This document shows, piece by piece, positions 43,617 to 52,367 of a stretch of 64,000 nt of DNA. The DNA comes from CAXBGS01 sp963975425. GTDB lineage: Bacteria; Planctomycetota; Planctomycetia; Pirellulales; Pirellulaceae. The stretch's first letter is position 1; each line of letters opens with the position of its first letter. Where the stretch lies: positions 124,001 through 188,000 of the forward strand of contig CAXBGS010000011.1 of assembly GCA_963975425.1 (NCBI GenBank), given 5' to 3'. A program made the translations under genes and the position numbers. The notes under the pieces were generated by a model, which saw only the letters and a list, made by a program, of their open reading frames with translations, was not told where the DNA came from and did no database searches.

Positions 43617-44324
43617 CTACTGCGGCGACTGCATCGTGGCCGCCACCGGATCCGACGCGCCAGCGGATCCCGATGATGGTGGGGACTTCATCAACCCGAT
43701 CTTGAACGCTTCAAAGAAACGCGTGAGCCCCGACCCGACCAGGTCTTCCATCTTGGCGATACGAATGTTGACCGTTGCCACCAGAATCATCAGCGGAATG
43801 GCAATGGCCAGACCGCTGGCCGTGGTCACCAGCGCGACTTGGATGTCACCGGCCAGTGCGGATGGTTCGACGGTTTCGGCGGTGGCCAACGTCTTGAACG
43901 CTCCCATCATGCCGAACACGGTTCCGAACAGTCCGATCATCGGTGCCGCCTTGATTACGGTACCGACCCAACTGAGTCGATATTCCAAGTCGCTCATCAC
44001 GTCACGCTGAAAACGGTCCATCATGACTTGCTTGGCGCGTTTGAATCCCAGGCCGCGATTCGCCACGGCCAGTTGAACCATCTGAGGAATCGCGCGGGGA
44101 TCGCCTTCGCAATATTCCTCGGTTCCCTCAAAGTCGCCCGCGACCAACATTTGCTCGACGTCGTCCAAGAACGCGTCTTGCTCTTCTTCGTTCTTGAACC
44201 GCTTTTGGCTGACTCGCGTCCAGACCGCGACGATGCAGTAAATCCCCCAAAGTGCGACGGCCGCGAGGGCACCGTAGGTCGCGTTTGAGATGATGTCGAA
44301 TAAAGAAAGTTCGGCAATCAACAT
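43617..44324 (-). CDS. exbB: MotA/TolQ/ExbB proton-channel family protein
   Basis: 235 aa, ATG at 44324. Three transmembrane helices are visible: ISNATYGALAAVALWGIYCI (about 12-31), WVGTVIKAAPMIGLFGTVFG (about 118-137) and QVALVTTASGLAIAIPLMIL (about 165-184); the latter two form the conserved TolQ/ExbB core, including PMIGLFGTVFGM. It forms the ring with ExbD. The first gene of a five- or six-gene minus-strand run, with a 772-base gap upstream, so it likely has its own promoter. Confidence 0.92.
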   Translation of the reverse strand: MLIAELSLFDIISNATYGALAAVALWGIYCIVAVWTRVSQKRFKNEEEQDAFLDDVEQMLVAGDFEGTEEYCEGDPRAIPQMVQLAVANRGLGFKRAKQVMMDRFQRDVMSDLEYRLSWVGTVIKAAPMIGLFGTVFGMMGAFKTLATAETVEPSALAGDIQVALVTTASGLAIAIPLMILVATVNIRIAKMEDLVGSGLTRFFEAFKIGLMKSPPSSGSAGASDPVAATMQSPQ

Positions 44325-45096
44325 CGAGGATCTAACCCTTCCAAAGAGCGAGGTAGTGACAAGTGTTTGCGTGTGTGAAGAACGATTCGGAAACTGTCGC
44401 GATCATTGCGACGTAATTCGATCGTGACGATTTCCGTCGATGACCGGTTGCCCGACCGGCATCCGGCTCCGATCCGAGGTATCGAACGGCAAGTTTGGGT
44501 CGATGGTTTACAGTGATAAGTTACGTTGTTGGCCGTGGCGTTACCACCATCTCGCCCGTGAGCCAAGTCTGGTTCACGTTCAAAATCGTCGGCGACGCGG
44601 GGGCGTGCGCCGTTGGTAACCAAGTATTCATGACCACGGTCGACGTGATCACGAGCTTTCGAAAAGGTCTGGGGGATTTCCTAATTTAGCCAAAGACTTT
44701 CCGCGTCCCGACTGTCAGCCGCCTGCCGCCCCGCCAAGCCCGATCCGATGATCGGCTCCCACGCGGGACTCCCAACGCTTCTAGCATATTCAAGTTCGCC
44801 GGCGAACGGATCGGTTTTCGGCACCCGCGACTCTAATTTTAACGCCTTCGTGCCGATTCGTCCGGCCTTTCTTAACGCGCTGCCCCGCGACGACGTGACT
44901 CTCCGCGACGACTTGGCTCCGCACAGTGCCCAAACACCCAGCGTCATCTAGACGCACAAGCGTCAAAAATTCCCGATCCGAGCGTCTGGGAGGCGCCCCC
45001 ATCGCGGCATCCCGCCAAGACAGCGACACACCAGCCCCGGCCTCCAACGCCGCGCCGCAACGACGGGCAAACGAGGCTTCCCGGACGCAGTGCCGC
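44325..45096. other. Large intergenic gap inside the ExbBD cluster
   Basis: 772 bases without a supportable gene. Small open frames on both strands show no domain, signal peptide or start context. The gap probably includes the promoter of the exbB run and the 3' end of the preceding transcript. It splits the cluster into two transcripts. I see no repeat array here. Confidence 0.5.
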
Positions 45097-46032
45097 TTAC
45101 TTCCCTTTGCGGTAGCGTTGTTCGATGACCTCGAACACATAGCCGTCACCGCCACCCTTGCTTTCGAAAATGGTTTTGGCGATCTGCTTTACCGATTCAT
45201 AGCCCTTTTCTTTGGCGTAATCCAATTCGGTATGAGCCAACTGATTTTCGAGCTCGGCCGGAACGAACTTCAGCATCTGTCGACCGGGCAGCGGCACACC
45301 GGCCTGCTGGATCAATTGCTGGTCGTAGCGCATCAGCGGACTGGCGCTTTTCCACATGAAATACAAGCGTTTTTCTTCTTCGCTGGGTACGCGACGACTC
45401 TTGGGGCTGCTGGCCAAATTGCTCACGATATCGACGCCCTGAACGTCGCCGCCGACAGCACCGAGTTCGATGCCATAAAAATCCAGCTGACCGGCATAGG
45501 AACGAACGTTCTTTGCTGAAAACCGCAGTTCCCACCGTTCAAAGCGCGGGATGATGTCGTCGCCTTCACCTTCAGGACCTGGCGGCCGACTGTCGCCGCG
45601 GCCGGTCCCCTGCGTGCTGGCGGTGGCGTTGGTGTTCATGGAATCGAGCGTCGCAGCGACCGAGCTGACCGCGTCGGTTACCGCCTCGATCGTGTCCTGA
45701 AGCGTCGGTTCTAATAACTCCTCGACTTCCTCGGCACCGGGTGGCTCAAAGTCTCGCTCGAACCCTTCGGCATTGTCGCCGCGACCGGCGGGGTTCTCGA
45801 TCAATGGCGCAAGGGCCCGTGGCTTTGGCTTGCCACCGAGCATCCAAACGATAAACAACATCAACACAAACGTGCCGATGAAAAAAATCAGCGCCAGAAA
45901 AAAAGATGTCACGACGTCAAACTTGCTGATCCGCAGCTTTTCCCGCTCGAGACGTCGTAAATCCTGCTTACCGACGCCTTCGGTCGACGTGTCACCGGCG
46001 GATGATTGCTGCGGACTGCTAACAGAAGACAT
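45097..46032 (-). CDS. Single-pass membrane protein linked to the ExbBD cluster
   Basis: 311 aa, ATG at 46032. A short basic cytoplasmic part (RRLEREKLRISKFDVV) precedes a transmembrane helix FFLALIFFIGTFVLMLFIVW (about 45-64). An acidic/proline-rich linker follows (GAEEVEELLEPTLQDTIEAV), then a folded end with FERWELRFSAKNVRSYAGQL DFYGIELGAVGG and a C-terminal ELDYAKEKGYESVKQIAKTI. The topology is like ExbD or TonB (short inside, one helix, long linker, periplasmic domain) but the sequence is not recognisable as either. It may be the TonB-like transducer of the cluster; this is inference only. Confidence 0.7.
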   Translation of the reverse strand: MSSVSSPQQSSAGDTSTEGVGKQDLRRLEREKLRISKFDVVTSFFLALIFFIGTFVLMLFIVWMLGGKPKPRALAPLIENPAGRGDNAEGFERDFEPPGAEEVEELLEPTLQDTIEAVTDAVSSVAATLDSMNTNATASTQGTGRGDSRPPGPEGEGDDIIPRFERWELRFSAKNVRSYAGQLDFYGIELGAVGGDVQGVDIVSNLASSPKSRRVPSEEEKRLYFMWKSASPLMRYDQQLIQQAGVPLPGRQMLKFVPAELENQLAHTELDYAKEKGYESVKQIAKTIFESKGGGDGYVFEVIEQRYRKGK

Positions 46033-46116
46033 ACGTACTTGGCGTGAATTTAGGCGGCAAAAGCGGAATGTATAGCGAATGGCGGCACAGCCGGGGCAAC
46101 CATCACAGTGGAATCG

Positions 46117-47856
46117 TTAGAAACCGTCGTCCAAGAATACGTACCCGGGTCGCATCGTCGTATACCAATCCCGCCATTGCTGTTGTGCGCGGCGGGCCTG
46201 CGCTTGGCTGGCCTTATCAGGCATACCGAACCCATCAAACTTGCGACTAATAAATCTTAATCCATCTCGGGCGTATCGTTTGACGGACGTATCGGGATCG
46301 CTGAGTGCAAAGATCAGTGCTGGAACGACGCGTAATTCATCGCTTTTGCCCAACAGCCTGGCGGCGACGCGACGTGCCTGCCACGAACTGCTGCCTCGCA
46401 GCAAACGTTCCAGTCGATCCATCTGTGCCGCACGTGCAGTGGGATCCGTTTCAAGTTCCAGGTCTTCGGGCAGCGATTTGCCTTCCAGATTATCCGTGCC
46501 GTCCTCTTCCAGGATGTCCAATAGATCATTCACGGCGGCTTCGACCGGGCGGCCTTTGATCGAACCGCCCTCGACCCGGATGTTGGTCGTGTCTTTAGGC
46601 AATCCGTAGCCGCCACGAACGGCACCGGTATTTAGTGAGGCAATCGAACGCTGGGTGCTGCGAATCAGAAATAGGATGGCGAACGCCGTACTGGAACCCG
46701 CCCCGACCTTGTTTCGGTCGGTCTCACCGAACGCGCCTGACGGGCTTTGGACGGCGCGAAGTTCGTCGACGCCTTTGTTGTACCAATCGGGACTGCTGTC
46801 TTTTGAATTGCCAGAGGCGATCTCGATAAAGCTGTAGTACCGTTCCTTGGTGTACATCAGATAGTAATACCAATCGCCGGGCGCCCGCTTGTAAGGACTC
46901 TCTTTTCGATACTTTTCGTTCAAACCGATCGCGCTAAAGATGGGCTGCTTGGAAAGCTTGACCGTTTTTCGTCGGTCAACGTTGGTGTCTTCCTTATAGA
47001 ACCGGACCGCTTCGGGCATCCCTTCGATGCCGGTGCCTTCTTCCTCGACCGTGTTTCCCCAAAGACGCAGCGCATCGCCCGCGATCAAAATACTGCTGCC
47101 TCCCGCCAACGCCATGGATTCTGTCACACCAGACTGCCGGATCAATGGACGGCCTGGACCGGGGTCGCTTCCTTTATAGGGCCACCCCCCGGACATATTC
47201 TGGACCCGCAGCAACCATTTCAGTGCGTCGGCAACCCGCTCGTATTCCAGCGGGAATCCTGATCGATCCAGCGTCCAAGTGGCCAACAGGGCGTACTGGG
47301 TCTGCGAAACATCACCAATCGATTCGCCGCGATAGCCAAAAGCACCGTTGGGAAACTGCGAGTCGAACAAATCCTTTTGCAATAGTTCCAACTCGGGCGT
47401 GTATTGATTCTCGCCCAACTCGATAAACAACAGGATTGAAATCGCCAATTCATAGGTGATCGAGTGCCGCTGATGTGTTTTGCCTGATTGGACGGCAGCC
47501 ACAATTCTCTTTGCCGCAGCAATTCCCTTTTTCACGACGGGACTGTCGGGGTCATGCATCACCTTCAGATGAGCGTATGCCACCAAAATCGGCTCGCTCT
47601 CAGGCATGGTGTACTTCATATCAGCCCCGGATTCCAAGAAAGCGATGGCCTTGTCGACCATTTGCACGACCACGGGGTCATCCGGTGTGTACGCAGACGC
47701 TTTTTGCAGGCCGCCAAAAATCAGGAAAGCCGCCATGACCAACTGGAGGCCCATCGTTGGTCGAAGAGCCACCGCTGGGGGAAAAAAATCAGCGGCGCGG
47801 CCGATCGACTGGGCGGCGCCACGGCATGGGTGGAATTGGCCGGGTGACTGGGTCAT
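46117..47856 (-). CDS. Prenyltransferase/squalene-oxidase-fold protein with HEAT-like end
   Basis: 579 aa from the ATG at 47856 (AGGTGG 5 bases upstream). An export signal is present after a long n-region (MGLQLVMAAFLIFGGLQKAS, about 35-54). The main part is an alpha/alpha-toroid with repeats such as QFPNGAFGYRGESIGDVSQT, QNMSGGWPYKGSDPGPGRPL and QSPSGAFGETDRNKVGAGSS, each with the G-x-F/W-G of the prenyltransferase/squalene-cyclase barrel. The DxDD catalytic motif of cyclases is not visible, so it may be a non-enzymatic repeat protein. The last 80 residues look like HEAT repeats (ARRVAARLLGKSDELRVVPA). First gene of the cluster on the minus strand. Confidence 0.75.
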   Translation of the reverse strand: MTQSPGQFHPCRGAAQSIGRAADFFPPAVALRPTMGLQLVMAAFLIFGGLQKASAYTPDDPVVVQMVDKAIAFLESGADMKYTMPESEPILVAYAHLKVMHDPDSPVVKKGIAAAKRIVAAVQSGKTHQRHSITYELAISILLFIELGENQYTPELELLQKDLFDSQFPNGAFGYRGESIGDVSQTQYALLATWTLDRSGFPLEYERVADALKWLLRVQNMSGGWPYKGSDPGPGRPLIRQSGVTESMALAGGSSILIAGDALRLWGNTVEEEGTGIEGMPEAVRFYKEDTNVDRRKTVKLSKQPIFSAIGLNEKYRKESPYKRAPGDWYYYLMYTKERYYSFIEIASGNSKDSSPDWYNKGVDELRAVQSPSGAFGETDRNKVGAGSSTAFAILFLIRSTQRSIASLNTGAVRGGYGLPKDTTNIRVEGGSIKGRPVEAAVNDLLDILEEDGTDNLEGKSLPEDLELETDPTARAAQMDRLERLLRGSSSWQARRVAARLLGKSDELRVVPALIFALSDPDTSVKRYARDGLRFISRKFDGFGMPDKASQAQARRAQQQWRDWYTTMRPGYVFLDDGF

Positions 47857-48011
47857 CCAAACCACCTTTCAAGAGTTGAGCGAAGAGACGAAACTGGTGC
47901 ATTGACCAATTCACATAGCATAGCGTACGATCTCCCCCGATCCCATGCATTTGCTTTTCGATATGGCCTGAAACAGAATGGCCCGGTCGCAAAAAGCAAT
48001 CGGCATGTGAT

Positions 48012-48084
48012 GGTCAGGTAGCTCAGTTGGTAGAGCACGGCCCTGAAAAGGCCGGTGTCGGCGGTTCGAGCCCGCCCCTGACCA
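48012..48084 (+). tRNA. tRNA-Phe (anticodon GAA)
   Basis: 73 nt cloverleaf: acceptor GGTCAGG/CCTGACC, D-stem GCTC/GAGC, anticodon stem CGGCC/GGCCG with loop CTGAAAA, and T-stem GGCGG/CCGCC with loop TTCGAGC. The anticodon GAA reads Phe. The discriminator is A, and CCA is not encoded. Confidence 0.96.
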
Positions 48085-48694
48085 CTTCTTTTCGCCCTCC
48101 CTCGCCTCGGGCGCGTGCAATCGTCGGACAGGCCTGAATTGAAAAGCCCCTGTTTTTCCGACGTGATCTCGATTTGACGCGATGTCGATTTTCCCGGCAC
48201 CGATTTCAGGACCGGATCCAGAACTCGGGCATAGCCGCATTCCGGCAGACATGCGGCCCGGCAGAGATCGAGTGCTGGCCAGCGAACTCCGCACCAGCTG
48301 ATTTGCACCGGCGCGATCGCATCAGCTAGCCCATCACCGCCGCTTTCTTTTGGCTGGCCTCTTTGGTCCGGCAAACTCTTTTCGTACCAGTCGGTTACAT
48401 TTCCGGACCGATTACGCTTGGTTCATCGAGACTCATGTGCAAAGTCTCATGTGGAAAGACTCATTTGCAGGGACTCACATGCAAGAACTCCTATCACGGC
48501 TCGCAAGATGGGCACTTATGTGACGTGATCGGCCTGACGAATCCCACCGAGAACTGCCACCCCAGACGCCGCGATATCGCCCCCTGCAGCGGGTTTATCA
48601 TCCCAGCTGGTGTCGATTTCTGCGCATGAAATCTTTAGGTTGTGAAAGAACACTTCTTTCGAATGAACATTTCCCCTTGCTACGCCGGCCCGAA
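48085..48694. other. Region between tRNA-Phe and the AGCS symporter gene
   Basis: About 610 bases with only short, unsupported reading frames, plus the 14-bp array. The first in-frame ATG of the symporter (48626) falls inside it. TTTT right after the tRNA (48087-48092) may be part of the tRNA terminator. Confidence 0.45.
48430..48485 (+). repeat. Four 14-bp tandem repeats downstream of tRNA-Phe
   Basis: Units at 48430, 48444, 48458 and 48472, each like GACTCATGTGCAAA with two to five changes; a fifth partial unit follows. Same length as the pdxH 14-bp array, but a different sequence. Confidence 0.85.
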
Positions 48695-50356
48695 ATGAAT
48701 GCCATCCGAATTCTTTTTCTCATTTTCCTGACCGCGGTCGGGACCGTCGGCGGACATCACTGTTTCGGCCAGACCGATCCCACGGTGCCCGAAACGCAAG
48801 TTCCCGCGGCCCAAGCGGAAACCAGCGACGACCTGGCTGCCCCGACCGCATCGGACGCGACCGAAGCAGAGCCCCAGCAGTCTTGGATTCAAAAAACCGA
48901 TGCACTCTTTGGCAAGCACGTCGTCGGCAACGTCGCCAAGGTGCTGTTCTTTGACTTCGGCACCGAAGCATTGGTCGGAACCAAGATTCCATTTGTCGTG
49001 ATTTGGCTGTTGCTGGGTGCGATTTATTTGACGATTCGGATGGGGTTCATCAACATTCGGGCGTTTCGTCACGCGGTCGACCTGACGCGAGGCGTCTATG
49101 ACACGCCGGGCGAACCGGGCGAAGTCTCGCACTTTCAAGCACTGTCCGCCGCGCTGTCGGCAACCGTCGGCCTGGGAAATATCGCAGGTGTCGCCATCGC
49201 GATTGGGACCGGTGGTCCGGGTGCAACACTGTGGATCATCCTGATCGGATTGCTGGGCATGACGTCCAAGTTCGCCGAATGCACGCTCGGTCAGCTGTAT
49301 CGTTCCACCGACGAAAGCGGGCATGTGCTGGGCGGCCCGATGCGTTACTTGCGACTGGGTCTGAAAGACATCGGACTGGAACCGCTCGGACGCGTCTTGG
49401 CGACCTTGTTCATGGTGCTGTGCATCGGTGCCAGTTTCGGTGGCGGGAACGCTTTTCAAGTCGGCCAGTCACTCGAAGCGATTCGCGGCGACGTGCCGAT
49501 CTTGCAATCCCAACCCTATTTGTATGGCATCGTCATGGCGGTCGCCGTCGGCATCGTCATCATCGGCGGTATCAAAAGCATCGGTGCCGTGGCCAGCCGC
49601 ATCGTTCCGTTCATGTGCGTCGCATATGTTTTGGCCGCCTTGTACATCCTCGGCACACGGATCGATGAAATTCCTTCAGCGGTCTCGTTGATCATCAGCG
49701 AAGCATTTCGTCCACAAGCGGCGTACGGTGGTTTCCTGGGCGTGATGGTCATCGGCATTCAACGAGCCGTGTTCAGCAACGAAGCCGGTGTCGGCTCTGC
49801 GGCGATCGCCCACTCCGCGGCGAAGACGGATGATCCGGTCAGCGAGGGTATCGTCGCGTTGCTGGAACCGTTTATCGACACCGTGCTTGTTTGCACAATC
49901 ACGGCATTGGTCGTGGTGGTCACGGGCGCTTACTCGGCGCCGGAAATGAGCGACGCGATCGCCAGCAGCCAAGGCGCGAAGGTCACGCTGTACGCGTTTG
50001 CCACCGGCGGGCACGATTGGTTTCGGTATATCCTGTACGTCGCCGTCGTGCTGTTCGCCTACTCGACCTGCATCAGTTGGTCTTATTATGGCGAACGATG
50101 CTGGGTGCAACTCTTTGGCGCTCGCACATCGACGATCTATAAAGTGTTGTTCCTCGTTTTCACCGTACTCGGCTCGATCATCACTCGAGGCAACATCTTG
50201 GACTTTAGCGACCTGATGATTCTGGGCATGAGCTTCCCGAACTTACTGGGCGTGTTCTTGCTGAGCGGACTGGTCAAACGAGAACTGGATAAGTACTGGG
50301 GCAAATATCAACGCGGCGAGGTTGCACGAGCCGATCAGGTCGACCCAGACGCATGA
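48695..50356 (+). CDS. Alanine/Na+ or amino-acid/Na+ symporter, AGCS family
   Basis: 553 aa from the ATG at 48695; 48626 is an in-frame upstream ATG. The start has a signal-peptide-like stretch (IRILFLIFLTAVGTVGG) and a 60-residue Ala/Pro/Glu linker not usual for AGCS. The core has the family signature GEVSHFQALSAALSATVGLG with NIAGVAIAIGTGGPGA, and MTSKFAECTLGQLYR. About ten transmembrane segments are visible. Imports alanine or glycine with Na+ (or H+). A phosphodiesterase gene starts inside its stop codon (ATGA overlap). Confidence 0.92.
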   Translation: MNAIRILFLIFLTAVGTVGGHHCFGQTDPTVPETQVPAAQAETSDDLAAPTASDATEAEPQQSWIQKTDALFGKHVVGNVAKVLFFDFGTEALVGTKIPFVVIWLLLGAIYLTIRMGFINIRAFRHAVDLTRGVYDTPGEPGEVSHFQALSAALSATVGLGNIAGVAIAIGTGGPGATLWIILIGLLGMTSKFAECTLGQLYRSTDESGHVLGGPMRYLRLGLKDIGLEPLGRVLATLFMVLCIGASFGGGNAFQVGQSLEAIRGDVPILQSQPYLYGIVMAVAVGIVIIGGIKSIGAVASRIVPFMCVAYVLAALYILGTRIDEIPSAVSLIISEAFRPQAAYGGFLGVMVIGIQRAVFSNEAGVGSAAIAHSAAKTDDPVSEGIVALLEPFIDTVLVCTITALVVVVTGAYSAPEMSDAIASSQGAKVTLYAFATGGHDWFRYILYVAVVLFAYSTCISWSYYGERCWVQLFGARTSTIYKVLFLVFTVLGSIITRGNILDFSDLMILGMSFPNLLGVFLLSGLVKRELDKYWGKYQRGEVARADQVDPDA

Positions 50357-51648
50357 ACCGAGTTTGCATCATCAACGCAGTCGGGTTAACGCCCAAGCTG
50401 CTAGCTCACGCGCCGCGCATCGCCGCTGCGGGTATGGCCAAAGCCTGGAAAAGTCCGTTGCCCGCGGTGACGTGTACTTCACAAACGACAATGCTGACCG
50501 GACTTTCACCTCGCGATCACGGGATTGTCGGAAACGGCTGGTACTATCGTGACACTCAGGAGATCCGCTTTTGGCAGCAGGCCGCTTCGCTGATTCAAAG
50601 CGACAAATTTTACGACCGATACGAAACTGCCAAAATGTTTTGGTGGTTCAATCAATCCTCTGGCGTTCGATACAGCGCCACCCCAAAACCGCATTACGGC
50701 TGTGACGGCTCGAAGGTCTTCGACATCCTGGATCACACCGAGTGTGATTTGGTCAAGAAACTTGGTCCTTTTCCATTCTTTAGCTTTTGGGGCCCCGCAG
50801 CGGGACTGCCTTCGTCGCGGTGGATCGCCGACGCCACGGCGATCGTGATGAAGGAAAAGCAACCTCAAGTGACACTGGCATACTTGCCGCATCTGGATTA
50901 CGACTTCCAACGCTTACCCACTCATGACCCGGCTCGTGTCGCGGAAGTCGACGCATGTGCCGGGACGATTATCGATGCAGCGAACCAGATTGGTGCATCG
51001 GTGGTCGTTGTGTCGGAGTACGGATTGACCGCGGTCGAGACGCCCGTGCATATCAACCGCGTGCTGCGTGATGCCGGATTGCTTGGCGTCCGCAATGGCC
51101 CGTTCGGCGAAATGCTGATGCCAGGGGAATCGAAAGCCTTCGCCGTCGCCGATCACCAATTGGCCCACGTGTACGTCCGCGACGCGAACCAGATCAATCA
51201 CGTCCGGCAACTGCTCGAATCGACACCGGGAATCGCCAGTGTCCTGGACCCAGGTGACATTGAACTGGATCATCCTCGCAGCGGCGAACTTGTGGCACTT
51301 GCCCAGCCGAATGCGTGGTTCACTTATTATTACTGGCAAGATGACGCGCTTGCCCCAGATTTCGCGAGGACCGTCGACATTCATCGCAAACCGGGATATG
51401 ACCCGGTGGAACTATTCAAAACCAGCACGGCCCGAGCGATCGCGCGTGTCGCGCAAAAGAAGCTCGGCTTTCGCTACAAGATGGATGTCATCCCGCTCGA
51501 CGCAGGACTCGTCCGTGGCAGTCATGGCTTGCACCCGTCCGATCCCGCCGATGGACCGCTTATCATCGGGCCGGCCGACCACCGCGAGGCACCACCAACG
51601 GACATGCGGCAATTGCGAACTTATCTCGATTCGCTATTAGCGATGTGA
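50353..51648 (+). CDS. Type I phosphodiesterase/nucleotide pyrophosphatase family protein
   Basis: 431 aa, ATG overlapping the symporter stop (ATGA). Alkaline-phosphatase superfamily: metal/nucleophile region VTCTSQTTMLTGLSPRDHGI (Thr nucleophile expected within TCTSQTTM, about 40-60), VTLAYLPHLDYDFQRLPTHD (Asp/His metal ligands), VVVSEYGLT, and the C-terminal GSHGLHPSD with another metal His. No signal peptide, so it should be cytoplasmic. The nearest described group is the nucleotide pyrophosphatase/phosphonoacetate-hydrolase-type; the substrate is not known. Translational coupling to an amino-acid symporter is unusual. Confidence 0.8.
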   Translation: MNRVCIINAVGLTPKLLAHAPRIAAAGMAKAWKSPLPAVTCTSQTTMLTGLSPRDHGIVGNGWYYRDTQEIRFWQQAASLIQSDKFYDRYETAKMFWWFNQSSGVRYSATPKPHYGCDGSKVFDILDHTECDLVKKLGPFPFFSFWGPAAGLPSSRWIADATAIVMKEKQPQVTLAYLPHLDYDFQRLPTHDPARVAEVDACAGTIIDAANQIGASVVVVSEYGLTAVETPVHINRVLRDAGLLGVRNGPFGEMLMPGESKAFAVADHQLAHVYVRDANQINHVRQLLESTPGIASVLDPGDIELDHPRSGELVALAQPNAWFTYYYWQDDALAPDFARTVDIHRKPGYDPVELFKTSTARAIARVAQKKLGFRYKMDVIPLDAGLVRGSHGLHPSDPADGPLIIGPADHREAPPTDMRQLRTYLDSLLAM

Positions 51649-51752
51649 TCTCTTGCCACCGATACGTGTGGACTATGCTAGACGGCTCGGCCTTGATTCC
51701 GCCGGAATTTCCGTCCCACCTTTTCGCCTCGCCCACCACCGGAGCCTGACGC

Positions 51753-52367
51753 ATGCGTCGCCCTATGTCCCTCGGCCTCACTCTGGCAATCGCCGCCTGC
51801 CTATCCGCCGACGCACCCACCAAAAACGAAACGTTATTACGCGATGATTTCAAGTCTGCGGACCATCAAGACCGCGCCGCTTCGCGTGGCGACTGGAAAG
51901 TATCCGGCGGCGTGATTTCGGTGACGCAGGATCCGGTGCTTTACGAAAAGTATGCAAACCATGGACCTTTGTTGGCCTATGAAATCCCCCATGATGATGC
52001 GGAAGCTCGCGTGCAGTTCAAACCGCAGGGGTGCAAGACGGTGGTGTTTACGATGGATGCGGAAACGGGTCACGCGTTTCGAATCATCCTGCGCACCGAC
52101 CGTCTCGGCAGCATTTATGGATACGATCCTCAGCCAGGTGCAGACCGTCCCAAAGCGAACCCTTTGTCTCGCGAAATGCCGATGCTCAAGGACAACGAGT
52201 GGACGTCGTTGAGCGCACGAGTGACGGGCCAGACGGCGACCGTGATCGTCAATGGGAAAGAATTCAAAGTCACTCACCCGTCAATCGATCAAAACAAAAC
52301 AACCGTCAAAATCGGATTCGCGTTTGGTTCCTTCGCGGTTCGCAGCTTCGAACTCGATGCGATCTAG
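51753..52367 (+). CDS. DUF1080-like beta-sandwich lipoprotein
   Basis: 204 aa. LGLTLAIAACLSADAP resembles a lipoprotein signal with Cys about residue 16. The rest is a jelly-roll of the laminin-G/DUF1080 type: LLRDDFKSADHQDRAASRGD WKVSGGVISV, AFRIILRTDRLGSIYGYDPQ and WTSLSARVTGQTATVIVNGK. Planctomycetes have many DUF1080 (3-keto-disaccharide hydrolase-like) proteins. It is too short to be sure that the family's active site is kept. Ends overlap by 4 bases with the convergent M20 gene. Confidence 0.75.
   Translation: MRRPMSLGLTLAIAACLSADAPTKNETLLRDDFKSADHQDRAASRGDWKVSGGVISVTQDPVLYEKYANHGPLLAYEIPHDDAEARVQFKPQGCKTVVFTMDAETGHAFRIILRTDRLGSIYGYDPQPGADRPKANPLSREMPMLKDNEWTSLSARVTGQTATVIVNGKEFKVTHPSIDQNKTTVKIGFAFGSFAVRSFELDAI

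Noticed and set aside
44790..45155. 121-aa minus-strand frame in the ExbBD gap
   Set aside because: Overlaps the end of the real gene at 45097 and has no motif.
48363..48629. 88-aa frame between tRNA-Phe and the symporter
   Set aside because: Its middle is made by the 14-bp repeat and it lacks a ribosome binding site.
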